Shown here piece by piece: positions 15,346-22,157 of a stretch of 32,842 nt of DNA (positions within the stretch are counted from its first letter, which is position 1; every line of letters begins with the position of its first letter). Origin of the DNA: an uncultured Myxococcaceae bacterium (GTDB taxonomy: Bacteria > Myxococcota_A > Polyangia > Polyangiales > Ga0077539); NCBI GenBank assembly GCA_945952225.1, contig CAMFHP010000101.1, positions 1-32,842 of the forward strand. The letters run 5' to 3'. A program made the position numbers and the translations under genes. The notes beneath the pieces are model-generated. The model saw only the letters and a program-made list of their open reading frames with translations. It did no database searches and was not told where the DNA came from.

Positions 15346-16611
15346 ATGCGAACCGTGATGCTCCTGGCGGCGCTCCTGGGTGGATGCGCCGCGCGACCTG
15401 CGCCTTCGACCGTGCCCGTTGCGTCGTCGCATACGCCCACGGGCGCCCACGTCGATGCGCGTACGTTCACGAACGCGCAGCTCCGCGCCGACCTCGACCA
15501 GCTCTGGACCTTCGCGCGCGACCACTACTGCTTCTTCGACGAGAAGCGCGTCGACTGGGAGCGCGTGCGCGACCGCTACCGCGCGCGCCTCGACGGCATG
15601 ACCGACGGCCTCGCGTTCGTGCCCGTCGCCGCCGCGATGCTCGACGAGCTCTACGACCTGCACACGCACCTGCAGATGCACCTCGACGGCATGCCCCGCA
15701 TTCCGGGCCACGACCTCTGGGCCTCGTGGCGCGACGGGCGCGCGATCGTCGACGAGGTGCGCCGACCCTCGGACGCGTGGCGCGCGGGCGTTCGCGCAGG
15801 CGACGAGGTGCTCGCCATCGACGGTGTGCCCGTGACCGACGCGATGCGCGCGCGACGTTCGACGGCGCTCACCGGCGACGACCCCGAGGCCGACGCCTGG
15901 GCCCTCCGCGCGGTGCTCTCGGGAACGCATGGCGCGCCCCGCACGCTGCGCCTTCGCGACCGCGAGGTGGTGATCGCCGAGGGGCCCCGCGAGCCCGAGG
16001 GCGACGTGGTCACGTCGCGCGTGCTCGATGGCAACGTGGGCTACATCGCCATCCGCAGCTTCGCCGACCGCAGCCTCGTCGAGCGCTTCGACCACGAGCT
16101 CGAAGGGCTCCGTGAGACGCGCGCGCTCGTCATCGATGTGCGCAACAACGGCGGCGGCAACACGGCCTGGGCGCGTCCCGTGATGGGGCGCTTCGTGACC
16201 GCCCGCACGGCCTACGCGCGCATGACCCGCCGCGACGGCGACGCGATGAGCCCGCCGTGGGAGGAGTTCCTCGAAGCCCGCGGTCCGTTCACGTACACGC
16301 GCCCCGTGGTGGTGCTCGTGAACCACTGGAGCGCGAGCATGGCCGAGGGCTTTCCCATGGGCCTTCGGGGCATCGGGCGCGCGCGCATCGTGGGCACGCG
16401 CATGATGGGCCTCGGCGCCGCCGTGCACGAGGTGATGCTCGGGTGGACGCAGGTGCCCGCGCAGGTCTCCGCCGAGCCCGTGTACCGCGTCGACGGCACC
16501 GCCCGCTGGCGCATGGAGCCCGACGTCTCCGTCGACCTCACGCGCGCCACCGCCGACGACGAAGACCCCATTCTCGCAGCGGGATTGCGCGCCCTCGCCG
16601 ACGCGCGGTGA
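15346..16611 (+). CDS. S41-family peptidase lipoprotein (tricorn/IRBP-like type)
   Basis: A 421-aa protein with a short lipoprotein signal ending AALLGGC (Cys 14). An N-terminal helical part (40-105) is followed by a PDZ-like segment (about 120-165) containing AGVRAGDEVLAIDG, then the S41 catalytic core: GYIAIRSF, ALVIDVRNNGGGN, and VNHWSASMAEGF, in which S331 is the likely nucleophile. The His in YDLHTHLQM (H106) sits where S41B enzymes have their catalytic His in DGHT. The segment where CTP-type peptidases carry a catalytic Lys (G..S.GKG) reads GTRMMGLGAAV with no Lys, so a Ser/His mechanism is more likely than Ser/Lys. Probably periplasmic or outer-membrane-bound. Substrate unknown. It ends 3 bp from the convergent gene at 16615. 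Confidence 0.85.
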   Translation: MRTVMLLAALLGGCAARPAPSTVPVASSHTPTGAHVDARTFTNAQLRADLDQLWTFARDHYCFFDEKRVDWERVRDRYRARLDGMTDGLAFVPVAAAMLDELYDLHTHLQMHLDGMPRIPGHDLWASWRDGRAIVDEVRRPSDAWRAGVRAGDEVLAIDGVPVTDAMRARRSTALTGDDPEADAWALRAVLSGTHGAPRTLRLRDREVVIAEGPREPEGDVVTSRVLDGNVGYIAIRSFADRSLVERFDHELEGLRETRALVIDVRNNGGGNTAWARPVMGRFVTARTAYARMTRRDGDAMSPPWEEFLEARGPFTYTRPVVVLVNHWSASMAEGFPMGLRGIGRARIVGTRMMGLGAAVHEVMLGWTQVPAQVSAEPVYRVDGTARWRMEPDVSVDLTRATADDEDPILAAGLRALADAR

Positions 16612-16614
16612 GCG

Positions 16615-17823
16615 TCAGTTCTTGCGCTGCGTGAGCGCGTCGAGGCCCCGGGCGAGCGCGGCGTCGTCGTGGTCGGCGGCCGCTTCGAGCGCGGTGCGAA
16701 GGGTGGGTTCGACCACGGCGTGGGCCACGACGCGCACGCGCTCGGCGTCGCGGTCGTCGCGGCGCGCGGTGAGGGCGGCGGCGGCGGCGGCGCGGCTCTC
16801 GGGCGACGACGCGGCGCTCTCGAACACGCGCCACAGGGCCTCGCGGTCGAGGTCGTGGTGGCGAAAGCTCTCCGTCGCGCCGACGCCCACGGCTCGCAGC
16901 GCGCGGAGCCAGTCGTCGGCCGTGCGGTCGCCGCGGGTGAGCCGCGCGGCCTCGTGCGCGTCGATGCCCGCGCGGTGCCGCTCGCGCACCTCGTCGATGC
17001 GCGCCGCGAGGGCCTCGGCCTCGTCGAACGACGCGCCCCCATTGCCGACGGGAATGAGCAGCGGAGCGCCCGCGGTGAGGTGCACACGCACGCCCATGAT
17101 GCGGTTGCGTCCGATGCCCGACTCGTAGCGCTCGGTGAACGCGATCTGCGACGCGGGCACGAAGCGCGCGGTGCCGAGCCATCGGATGAGCACTCCGTCG
17201 GCGCCCACGTGCACCCGCGACGGAACCGCCCACATCGCCACGAGCACCAGCAGCGGAAGGATGGGCAGGGGCACGCCGAGCGAGGCCATGAACACCGAGA
17301 GCGTGAGGCCCGCCACGACGGAGCCCAGCAGCGCGAGGATGCGCCACGGCGAGGCCATCGCGCGCGAGAGGGCCGTCACCTGGAGCGAGCGCGAGCCCAC
17401 GTCGTGGCCGAGCGCTTCGAGCAGCCGTTGGCCCTCGTCGTGGTGGTCGATGAGCAGCTCGACGGCGGGCCACACGCGACGCTCGATGCGCACGTAGCTC
17501 TCGCCGCGCGCCGAGGGGGGAACGATCCACGCGCGGGTGATCGCCTCGCGTGACACCACGGTGTCGCCCACGGTGAGGCGCTCGCGGTCGACGCGCACCT
17601 CGACGGGCGCGTGCTTCGCGAGGGGGCGGTGACGAAAGAGCATCGCCAGCGCCGCCATGGCGAGCAGCGTGAGGTGCACCGACGCGATGCCCAGGAAGTT
17701 GTCGGTGACCGCGCCCCACACGGCGACGCCCGCGGCGCCCACGAACATCATCGCGATGAGCGCGAGCAGCGCCGGGTTGGGCGTGCGACGCACGTAGGTC
17801 TGGGCGAAGGGCGCGGCGGTCAT
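16615..17823 (-). CDS. TM/PH-like membrane protein with helical C-terminus, paralogue B
   Basis: A 402-aa protein with two successive modules, each a pair of TM helices followed by a PH-like beta domain. Module 1 has TM helices at about residues 16-64 and a beta domain containing EVRVDRERLTVGDTVVSRE. Module 2 has TM helices near 165-210 and a beta domain containing RVHVGADGVLIRWLG and RVHLTAGAPLLIPVG. A charged helical C-terminal region (about 280-400) contains REALWRVFE and RAAAAAALTA. That C-terminal region is clearly homologous to the gene just upstream (17870-19075), while the TM/PH part has diverged much more. ATG 17823 is preferred; an in-frame TTG at 17862 would add 13 residues. A 55-bp leader nearly identical to the one before its paralogue overlaps the start. 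Function unknown. Confidence 0.75.
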   Translation of the reverse strand: MTAAPFAQTYVRRTPNPALLALIAMMFVGAAGVAVWGAVTDNFLGIASVHLTLLAMAALAMLFRHRPLAKHAPVEVRVDRERLTVGDTVVSREAITRAWIVPPSARGESYVRIERRVWPAVELLIDHHDEGQRLLEALGHDVGSRSLQVTALSRAMASPWRILALLGSVVAGLTLSVFMASLGVPLPILPLLVLVAMWAVPSRVHVGADGVLIRWLGTARFVPASQIAFTERYESGIGRNRIMGVRVHLTAGAPLLIPVGNGGASFDEAEALAARIDEVRERHRAGIDAHEAARLTRGDRTADDWLRALRAVGVGATESFRHHDLDREALWRVFESAASSPESRAAAAAALTARRDDRDAERVRVVAHAVVEPTLRTALEAAADHDDAALARGLDALTQRKN

Positions 17824-17875
17824 GGAGGGCGCAACGGTGCGACGGTCTGCGCGCGTCGGCAACGGGAGATCAGCG
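17821..17875. repeat. 55-bp near-identical spacer repeat, copy B
   Basis: Runs from the start codon of paralogue B through the 46-bp spacer and over the stop codon of paralogue A. It matches 19073-19127 at 52 of 55 positions with no gap. On the coding strand it contains CCGTTGC, CCGTCGC and CCGTTGC (spacings 20 and 8 bp), so it could hold a repeated binding site. No Shine-Dalgarno sequence lies in it. Confidence 0.9.
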
Positions 17876-19075
17876 TCGCGGTGAGACCGCTTCGAGGGCG
17901 CGGCGCACGGCGTCTTCGTCGCGGTCGAGGGCGGCGAGGGCGACGGTGCGCGCGGGGCAGGGCGGGAGCGACGAGGCCATGACGCGCACGCGGGCGAGGT
18001 CGTCGTCGTGGTCGGTGGCGGTCAATGCGGCGGCCGCGGCGGCGCGGTGCTCGTCGCTGCGCGCGGGGTCTTCGAACACGCGCCACAGGGCCTCGCGGGC
18101 CACGTCGGCGCGGTGAAACTCGCCGTCGGCGCCGACGCCCAGCGCGCGCACCGCGAGGAGCCACGCGCCCACGTCACGGTCGCCGCGGGAGAGGACCGCG
18201 TCGCGGGGGTCGCGCGCGCCGACCCGACGGGCGCCGGCCTCGCGGAGGATGCGCGCAGCGAGCGCGTCCATGCGTGGGCGGTGCGCGCGATCGCTGGTGA
18301 GCGGCATGCGCACGGTGCTTCCGTCGTCGAGGCGCAGGTCGAGTCCCGCGGTGTACCCGCGCGTCTGCGGGAGCGTGTCCCACGGGTCGACGCCGCCCAC
18401 GCGTTCCCACGGCACGAACTGGAGCGAGAGCGCCCACACCCGCGTGACGCCGCGATCGTCGAGGAGCAGTCCCGACACACGTCGCCCGAAGAACGCGAGC
18501 GCCAGCGCGCCGCCGACGAGCAGCGGGCCCCACGCATCGAAGGCCTGCCCGAACGCCGCCGCCACGAACGCGACGAGCCCATAGATCGGGAGCGTCGCCG
18601 CACCGTGGAAGGGCGCATCCTGCGCGCCGCGATAGAACCTTCGCCGCGCGGTGTTCTTGTGCCCCGCGGCCCGCACGAAGGCCTCGGCGTCCGCGTCGGG
18701 AACCTGGCGCAGCGTGAGGTCGTCGCCGTCGATGCGCCGCACGGTCACGTCGCAGGGCGCGCCCTCGTCGTCGACGAAGACCGTGATCTCGGGCACGTCG
18801 GCGTGTCGCACGCGCACGTCGCCGACGGCGATTCCTTCGCCGTCGACCGCGACCCGCGTGGTGACCTCGCGCGTGGGCGGTCGCAGGACCACCGCCGCGC
18901 CGAGGAGCGTGAGCACGAGCGCCGCGCCATCGAGGGCCGTGAAGGGGTGCTCGCCCTCGCGCATCCACGCGGGGATCAGCACGAAGAGCCCGACGACGAC
19001 GCACACCATCGCGAGCGCGTGGGGCACGCGGTTCTGCGTGCGGAGCGTGTAGGTCCGTTCGAAGGTCGCCGCCAT
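17870..19075 (-). CDS. TM/PH-like membrane protein with helical C-terminus, paralogue A
   Basis: A 401-aa protein with the same plan as its downstream neighbour: TM pair (about 18-62), PH-like beta domain with TRVAVDGEGIAVGDVRVRH, second TM pair (about 160-200), second beta domain with SGLLLDDRGVTRVWAL and LDLRLDDGSTVRMPL, then a helical C-terminal region sharing RGDR, GVGA, REALWRVFE and RAAAAAALTA with paralogue B. Roughly half the C-terminal residues match by eye; much less matches elsewhere. ATG at 19075 is chosen; TTG at 19114 in the same frame would add 13 residues identical to those that could precede paralogue B, apart from one position. It follows the metallo-hydrolase gene by 46 bp and probably belongs to the same transcript. 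No characterised homologue is recognised. Confidence 0.75.
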   Translation of the reverse strand: MAATFERTYTLRTQNRVPHALAMVCVVVGLFVLIPAWMREGEHPFTALDGAALVLTLLGAAVVLRPPTREVTTRVAVDGEGIAVGDVRVRHADVPEITVFVDDEGAPCDVTVRRIDGDDLTLRQVPDADAEAFVRAAGHKNTARRRFYRGAQDAPFHGAATLPIYGLVAFVAAAFGQAFDAWGPLLVGGALALAFFGRRVSGLLLDDRGVTRVWALSLQFVPWERVGGVDPWDTLPQTRGYTAGLDLRLDDGSTVRMPLTSDRAHRPRMDALAARILREAGARRVGARDPRDAVLSRGDRDVGAWLLAVRALGVGADGEFHRADVAREALWRVFEDPARSDEHRAAAAAALTATDHDDDLARVRVMASSLPPCPARTVALAALDRDEDAVRRALEAVSPRR

Positions 19076-19127
19076 GAGGGGCGCAACGGTGCGACGGTCT
19101 GCGCGCGTCGGCAACGGAAGATCAGCG
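19073..19127. repeat. 55-bp near-identical spacer repeat, copy A
   Basis: Spans the start codon of paralogue A, the spacer and the stop codon of the upstream metallo-hydrolase gene. Partner of 17821-17875 (three substitutions, no indel). Because it contains the end of the hydrolase gene, it is the likely original copy; copy B would have arisen when the paralogue gene was tandemly duplicated together with its leader. Confidence 0.9.
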
Positions 19128-20093
19128 CGCGTCGAGGCGCTGGTGCCCGAGGCGCACGATCATCCGCGGGTGACGCGCGGCGAGCGCACGGAGCGCACGG
19201 AGGCTCGCGGCGTTGCGCGCGTGGTCGTGGGTGAAGCCGCCGGGCTCGACGCCGTGGGTCCACCCCCAGGCGGTGTGGCAGGTGTCACCCGTGAAGAGCA
19301 CCGGGCCATCGGGCGTGCGGGCCACGAGGGCGAGGCTGCCGGGCGTGTGTCCGGGCACGCGAAGGGCCCAGAGCGATCCGTCGCCGAAGACGTCGAGCAC
19401 GCCTTCGAAGACGCCGTCGGGGTCGGCGCGAAACGGGAGCAGTTGCACCGGCCCGTGACCCGCGAGCGCCTCGTCGGTGATGGGCTGCGTGAAGAGGTTC
19501 TCCGCCGCGCGCCACGCGAGCTCGCCCTCGCCCGCATAGAGCGGAACGCCGTGGGGAACGTCGCGCGCGCCGAGCACGTGATCGAGGTGCAGGTGCGTGA
19601 AGAACACGCCCGTCGGGGGCGAGGGCTGCGCGCGGATCCAGTCGCCGGTCATCGTGCGAAAGGCCATGCGCTCGGTGTGGGCCGCCTGCGCCGCGAGGCC
19701 GTGGAGGGGCGAGCGTGCGGGCGCGTCGCGCAGCGCCGTGTCAACGCCCGTGTCGACGAGGAACACCCCGCGCGTCGGGTGACGGAGCACGTGGGCGTAG
19801 ATCTCGATGGGCTCCAGCGCGTCGGTGTAGCGGGCCGCGCGGGCCGCGGGGTGGTCGAGGTTCACGAGCCCGCTGCGGTCGACGGACCAGGTGCCGTTCA
19901 CGAGGGTCTCGACGGCGATGGGGCCCGGCGTGTCGAGCACGGACTCCATCGCGCGGGCGCCGCGCACCACACCGAGACGGGCGGCGACGGTGGGGTGGCG
20001 CGAGGCGGGCCATCCGAAGGCCAGCAACGCGGCGAGGGGAACGAGCACGAGGGCCACGAGCCCGAGAGCGATTCGACGACGGGAGGTGCGCAT
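19122..20093 (-). CDS. Membrane-tethered metallo-beta-lactamase-fold hydrolase
   Basis: A 323-aa protein with one N-terminal TM helix (about residues 8-27) behind an Arg-rich start, so the enzyme is probably periplasmic and membrane-bound. The metal site is complete: THLHLDH (His167, His169, Asp171, His172), VPGHTPGS (His249), FTGDTCH (Asp270) and a late His in RLGHQ. The overall pattern FLVDTG, HLHLDH, GHTPGS, GDT fits the lactonase/glyoxalase II/AHL-lactonase side of the superfamily rather than true beta-lactamases. The substrate cannot be told from sequence. It is divergent from a LysR gene 66 bp away, with two palindromes between them, so it may be regulated by that protein. The TM/PH paralogue pair follows on the same strand. 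Confidence 0.85.
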   Translation of the reverse strand: MRTSRRRIALGLVALVLVPLAALLAFGWPASRHPTVAARLGVVRGARAMESVLDTPGPIAVETLVNGTWSVDRSGLVNLDHPAARAARYTDALEPIEIYAHVLRHPTRGVFLVDTGVDTALRDAPARSPLHGLAAQAAHTERMAFRTMTGDWIRAQPSPPTGVFFTHLHLDHVLGARDVPHGVPLYAGEGELAWRAAENLFTQPITDEALAGHGPVQLLPFRADPDGVFEGVLDVFGDGSLWALRVPGHTPGSLALVARTPDGPVLFTGDTCHTAWGWTHGVEPGGFTHDHARNAASLRALRALAARHPRMIVRLGHQRLDAR

Positions 20094-20104
20094 GGGCCCG
20101 AAGG

Positions 20105-20123
20105 TGCGTCATGCGCTGACGCA
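20105..20123. promoter_or_regulatory. Inverted repeat TGCGTCA-N5-TGACGCA (candidate LysR site)
   Basis: Perfect 7-bp arms with spacer TGCGC, 12 bp upstream of the hydrolase start codon and 37 bp upstream of the LysR start codon. The interrupted dyad fits the general T-N11-A form of LysR-type recognition sites. The position between divergent genes is typical for autoregulation plus control of the neighbour. Confidence 0.55.
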
Positions 20124-20141
20124 TGGTGAGTGCCGAAGCGC

Positions 20142-20155
20142 GCATGGTACCATGC
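20142..20155. promoter_or_regulatory. Perfect 14-bp palindrome GCATGGTACCATGC next to LysR start
   Basis: Uninterrupted 14-bp palindrome ending 4 bp before the LysR start codon. At that position a bound protein would block transcription or initiation, so an autorepression site is plausible. The ATG inside its right half also opens a three-codon frame that overlaps the regulator's start. Confidence 0.5.
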
Positions 20156-20159
20156 AGGA

Positions 20160-21065
20160 ATGAATATCCCATGGGACGACGCGCGGGTCTTTCTCGCGGT
20201 GGCCGAGCAGGGCAGCCTGAGCGCGGCGGCGCGCTCCCTCGCGATGACGCAGCCCACGGTGAGCCGACGGCTCGCGGCGCTCGAACGGGCGCTCGGCGAG
20301 GCCCTCTTCGCGCGCGGGGTCGAAGGCGCGGCGCTCACGGCCTACGGAGAGCGCCTGCTCGGTCCCGCGCGGCGCATGGCCGAAGGGGCCGCCGAGCTCG
20401 CGCGCGCCGCCGAAGGGCGCGAGGTGGCCATCGAGGGAACCGTGCGCATCACGGCGCCGCCGGGGGTGGCCTTCGAGTTCGTGGTGCCCTTCGCGGCCTC
20501 GCTGCGCGAGACGCTCCCGAACGTGCGCCTCGACGTGGTGGCCACCACCCGCTACCTCGACCTGTCACGGCGCGAGGCCGACCTCGCCGTGCGCTTGAAG
20601 CGTCCCGTGGGCCGCGATCTCACCGTGGTGGCGACGCTGCGCGACGAGGCCGTTCCCCACGTGGCGCCCGCGCTGGCCGCGCGCCTCGGCGCCGACCCGA
20701 AGCCCGCCGCCGTGCCGTGGATCGTGTGGTCTGCGCCGCACGACGACATGCAGCCCAACGCGTTCTTGAAGCGCCGCGTGCCGGGTCACATCGCGGCCTT
20801 CGCGAGCGACGATTTTCTCGTGCAGCTCCGCGCCGCGCAGGCGGGCCTCGGGGCCATGATGCTCGGGCGCGCACGCTCACGCCTCGCCACCGACCGGGGG
20901 CTCGTGCCGATCCGCGTGCAGGGGATTCCCGTGGTGCCGGTCGAGGTGTTTCTGGTGGGGGCCACGCGGGCGCTGGAGATTCCGCGCGTGCGCGCCGTGG
21001 CCGACCTGCTCACGCGCGAGTTCGCGGCGATGCAGCGCGCCGAGCGTCGACGGGCGCGGCCGTAA
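20160..21065 (+). CDS. LysR-family transcriptional regulator
   Basis: A 301-aa protein. The N-terminal winged HTH (residues 1-62) shows the LysR pattern: DDARVFLAVAEQGSLSAAAR, SLAMTQPTVSRRLAALE, then LGEALFAR. The C-terminal periplasmic-binding-protein-like effector domain begins at about 90 with VRITAPPGVA and continues to the end; its length is normal for the family. The ligand is unknown. ATG 20160 is chosen because the HTH begins a few residues later; ATG 20130 in frame would put ten poorly conserved residues in front. It is divergent from the metallo-hydrolase (66 bp apart, with two palindromes) and convergent with the aldo/keto reductase. The hydrolase is the most likely target, by analogy with other divergent LysR pairs. 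Confidence 0.9.
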   Translation: MNIPWDDARVFLAVAEQGSLSAAARSLAMTQPTVSRRLAALERALGEALFARGVEGAALTAYGERLLGPARRMAEGAAELARAAEGREVAIEGTVRITAPPGVAFEFVVPFAASLRETLPNVRLDVVATTRYLDLSRREADLAVRLKRPVGRDLTVVATLRDEAVPHVAPALAARLGADPKPAAVPWIVWSAPHDDMQPNAFLKRRVPGHIAAFASDDFLVQLRAAQAGLGAMMLGRARSRLATDRGLVPIRVQGIPVVPVEVFLVGATRALEIPRVRAVADLLTREFAAMQRAERRRARP

Positions 21066-21088
21066 CGGTCACGAGACGCGGTGACGGA

Positions 21089-22135
21089 TCACACGCGAGG
21101 GCGGTGCGGATCGAAGGCGAAGCGGTCGATCGTGTCGCCGCCCACGAGCTTCTTCACGTAGTCGGTGCGCAGAAACTGATGGGGAAATCCGAGCTCGATG
21201 GCGCTCGCGTCGTCGAGGGTGGCGAGCGCGTCGGGCGGGAGCGTGAGCGAGGCCGCGCCGAGGGCGTCGTCGAGCTGCGCCGCGGTGCGCGCGCCGAGGA
21301 TGGGGAGCACCGTGCCCTCGCGCTGACGCACCCACGCGAGCGCGACGCGCGTCGAGGTGGTGCCGAGCGCGTCGGCCACGCTGTCGACGGCGCGGGCGAT
21401 GGCGAGGTTGCGCTCCGTGCGGCGCACCGTGGTGTCGCGCTTCGCGTCGGGCGCACCGCCGCGGGTGAACTTGCCCGAGAGCACGCCGCCGCCGAGGGCG
21501 CCCCACGCGCACACCGCGAGGTCGAAGGCGCGGGCCATGGGCGTGAGCTCGCGCTCCACCGTGCGCTGCAGGAGGCTGTACTCGATCTGGAGCGCGACGA
21601 AGGGGCTCCACCCGCGCAGCTCGGCGAGGGTGTTGGCGTGCGAGACCACCCACGCGGGCGTGTCGCTCACGCCGACGTGGAGCACCTTGCCCGCGCGCAC
21701 CAGATCATCGAGCGCGCGCATCACCTCGGCGGGCGGCGTGGTGTCGTCCCACGCGTGGAGCCACAGCAGGTCGAGGTAGTCGGTGCCCAGGCGCTTGAGG
21801 CTCGCCTCGACAGACTGGACCATGTTCTTGCGGTGGTTGCCCGCGCCGTTGGGATCGCCCTTGCGCCACGCGATGGTGTACTTCGTCGCGAGCACGATCG
21901 ACGCGCGCTCGGGGGCGATGAGGGCGCCCACGATGCGCTCCGACGAGCCGTTGGTGTAGTTGTTCGCCGTGTCGACGAAGTTGCCGCCCGCGGCGCGAAA
22001 GCGCTCGTACTGGGCCCGCGCCTCGTCGGGGGGCGCGCCCCATCCCCAGTCGTCGCCGAAGGTCATCGTGCCGAGGCACAGCTCGGAGACGCGCAGTCCC
22101 GAGCGGCCGAGGAGCCTGTATTTCAGCGTGCTCAT
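21089..22135 (-). CDS. Aldo/keto reductase
   Basis: A 348-aa AKR of the AKR9/11-like bacterial group. It starts MSTLKYRLLGRSGLRVSELCLGTMTFG. The catalytic tetrad is present: Asp55 and Tyr60 in FVDTANNYTNG, Lys85 in LATKY and His127 in LWLHAWD. Late motifs ILGARTAAQLDDALGA and LDDAS are the NADPH-binding signature region. The protein would reduce a carbonyl substrate with NADPH in the cytosol. It is the last gene of a tight unit with the MFS transporter (22 bp ahead), response regulator and histidine kinase, so it may modify a compound handled by that system. ATG 22135 was preferred to ATG 22144 because it begins the usual MSTLKYR start; a clear ribosome-binding site is not visible. Substrate unknown. 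Confidence 0.9.
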   Translation of the reverse strand: MSTLKYRLLGRSGLRVSELCLGTMTFGDDWGWGAPPDEARAQYERFRAAGGNFVDTANNYTNGSSERIVGALIAPERASIVLATKYTIAWRKGDPNGAGNHRKNMVQSVEASLKRLGTDYLDLLWLHAWDDTTPPAEVMRALDDLVRAGKVLHVGVSDTPAWVVSHANTLAELRGWSPFVALQIEYSLLQRTVERELTPMARAFDLAVCAWGALGGGVLSGKFTRGGAPDAKRDTTVRRTERNLAIARAVDSVADALGTTSTRVALAWVRQREGTVLPILGARTAAQLDDALGAASLTLPPDALATLDDASAIELGFPHQFLRTDYVKKLVGGDTIDRFAFDPHRPRV

Positions 22136-22157
22136 GGCGCGCACCGTACACGAACGG

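Noticed and set aside
21068-21085. GTCAC/GTGAC hairpin between LysR and aldo/keto reductase genes
   Set aside because: Five-bp stem with an 8-nt loop is too weak to support a terminator call.
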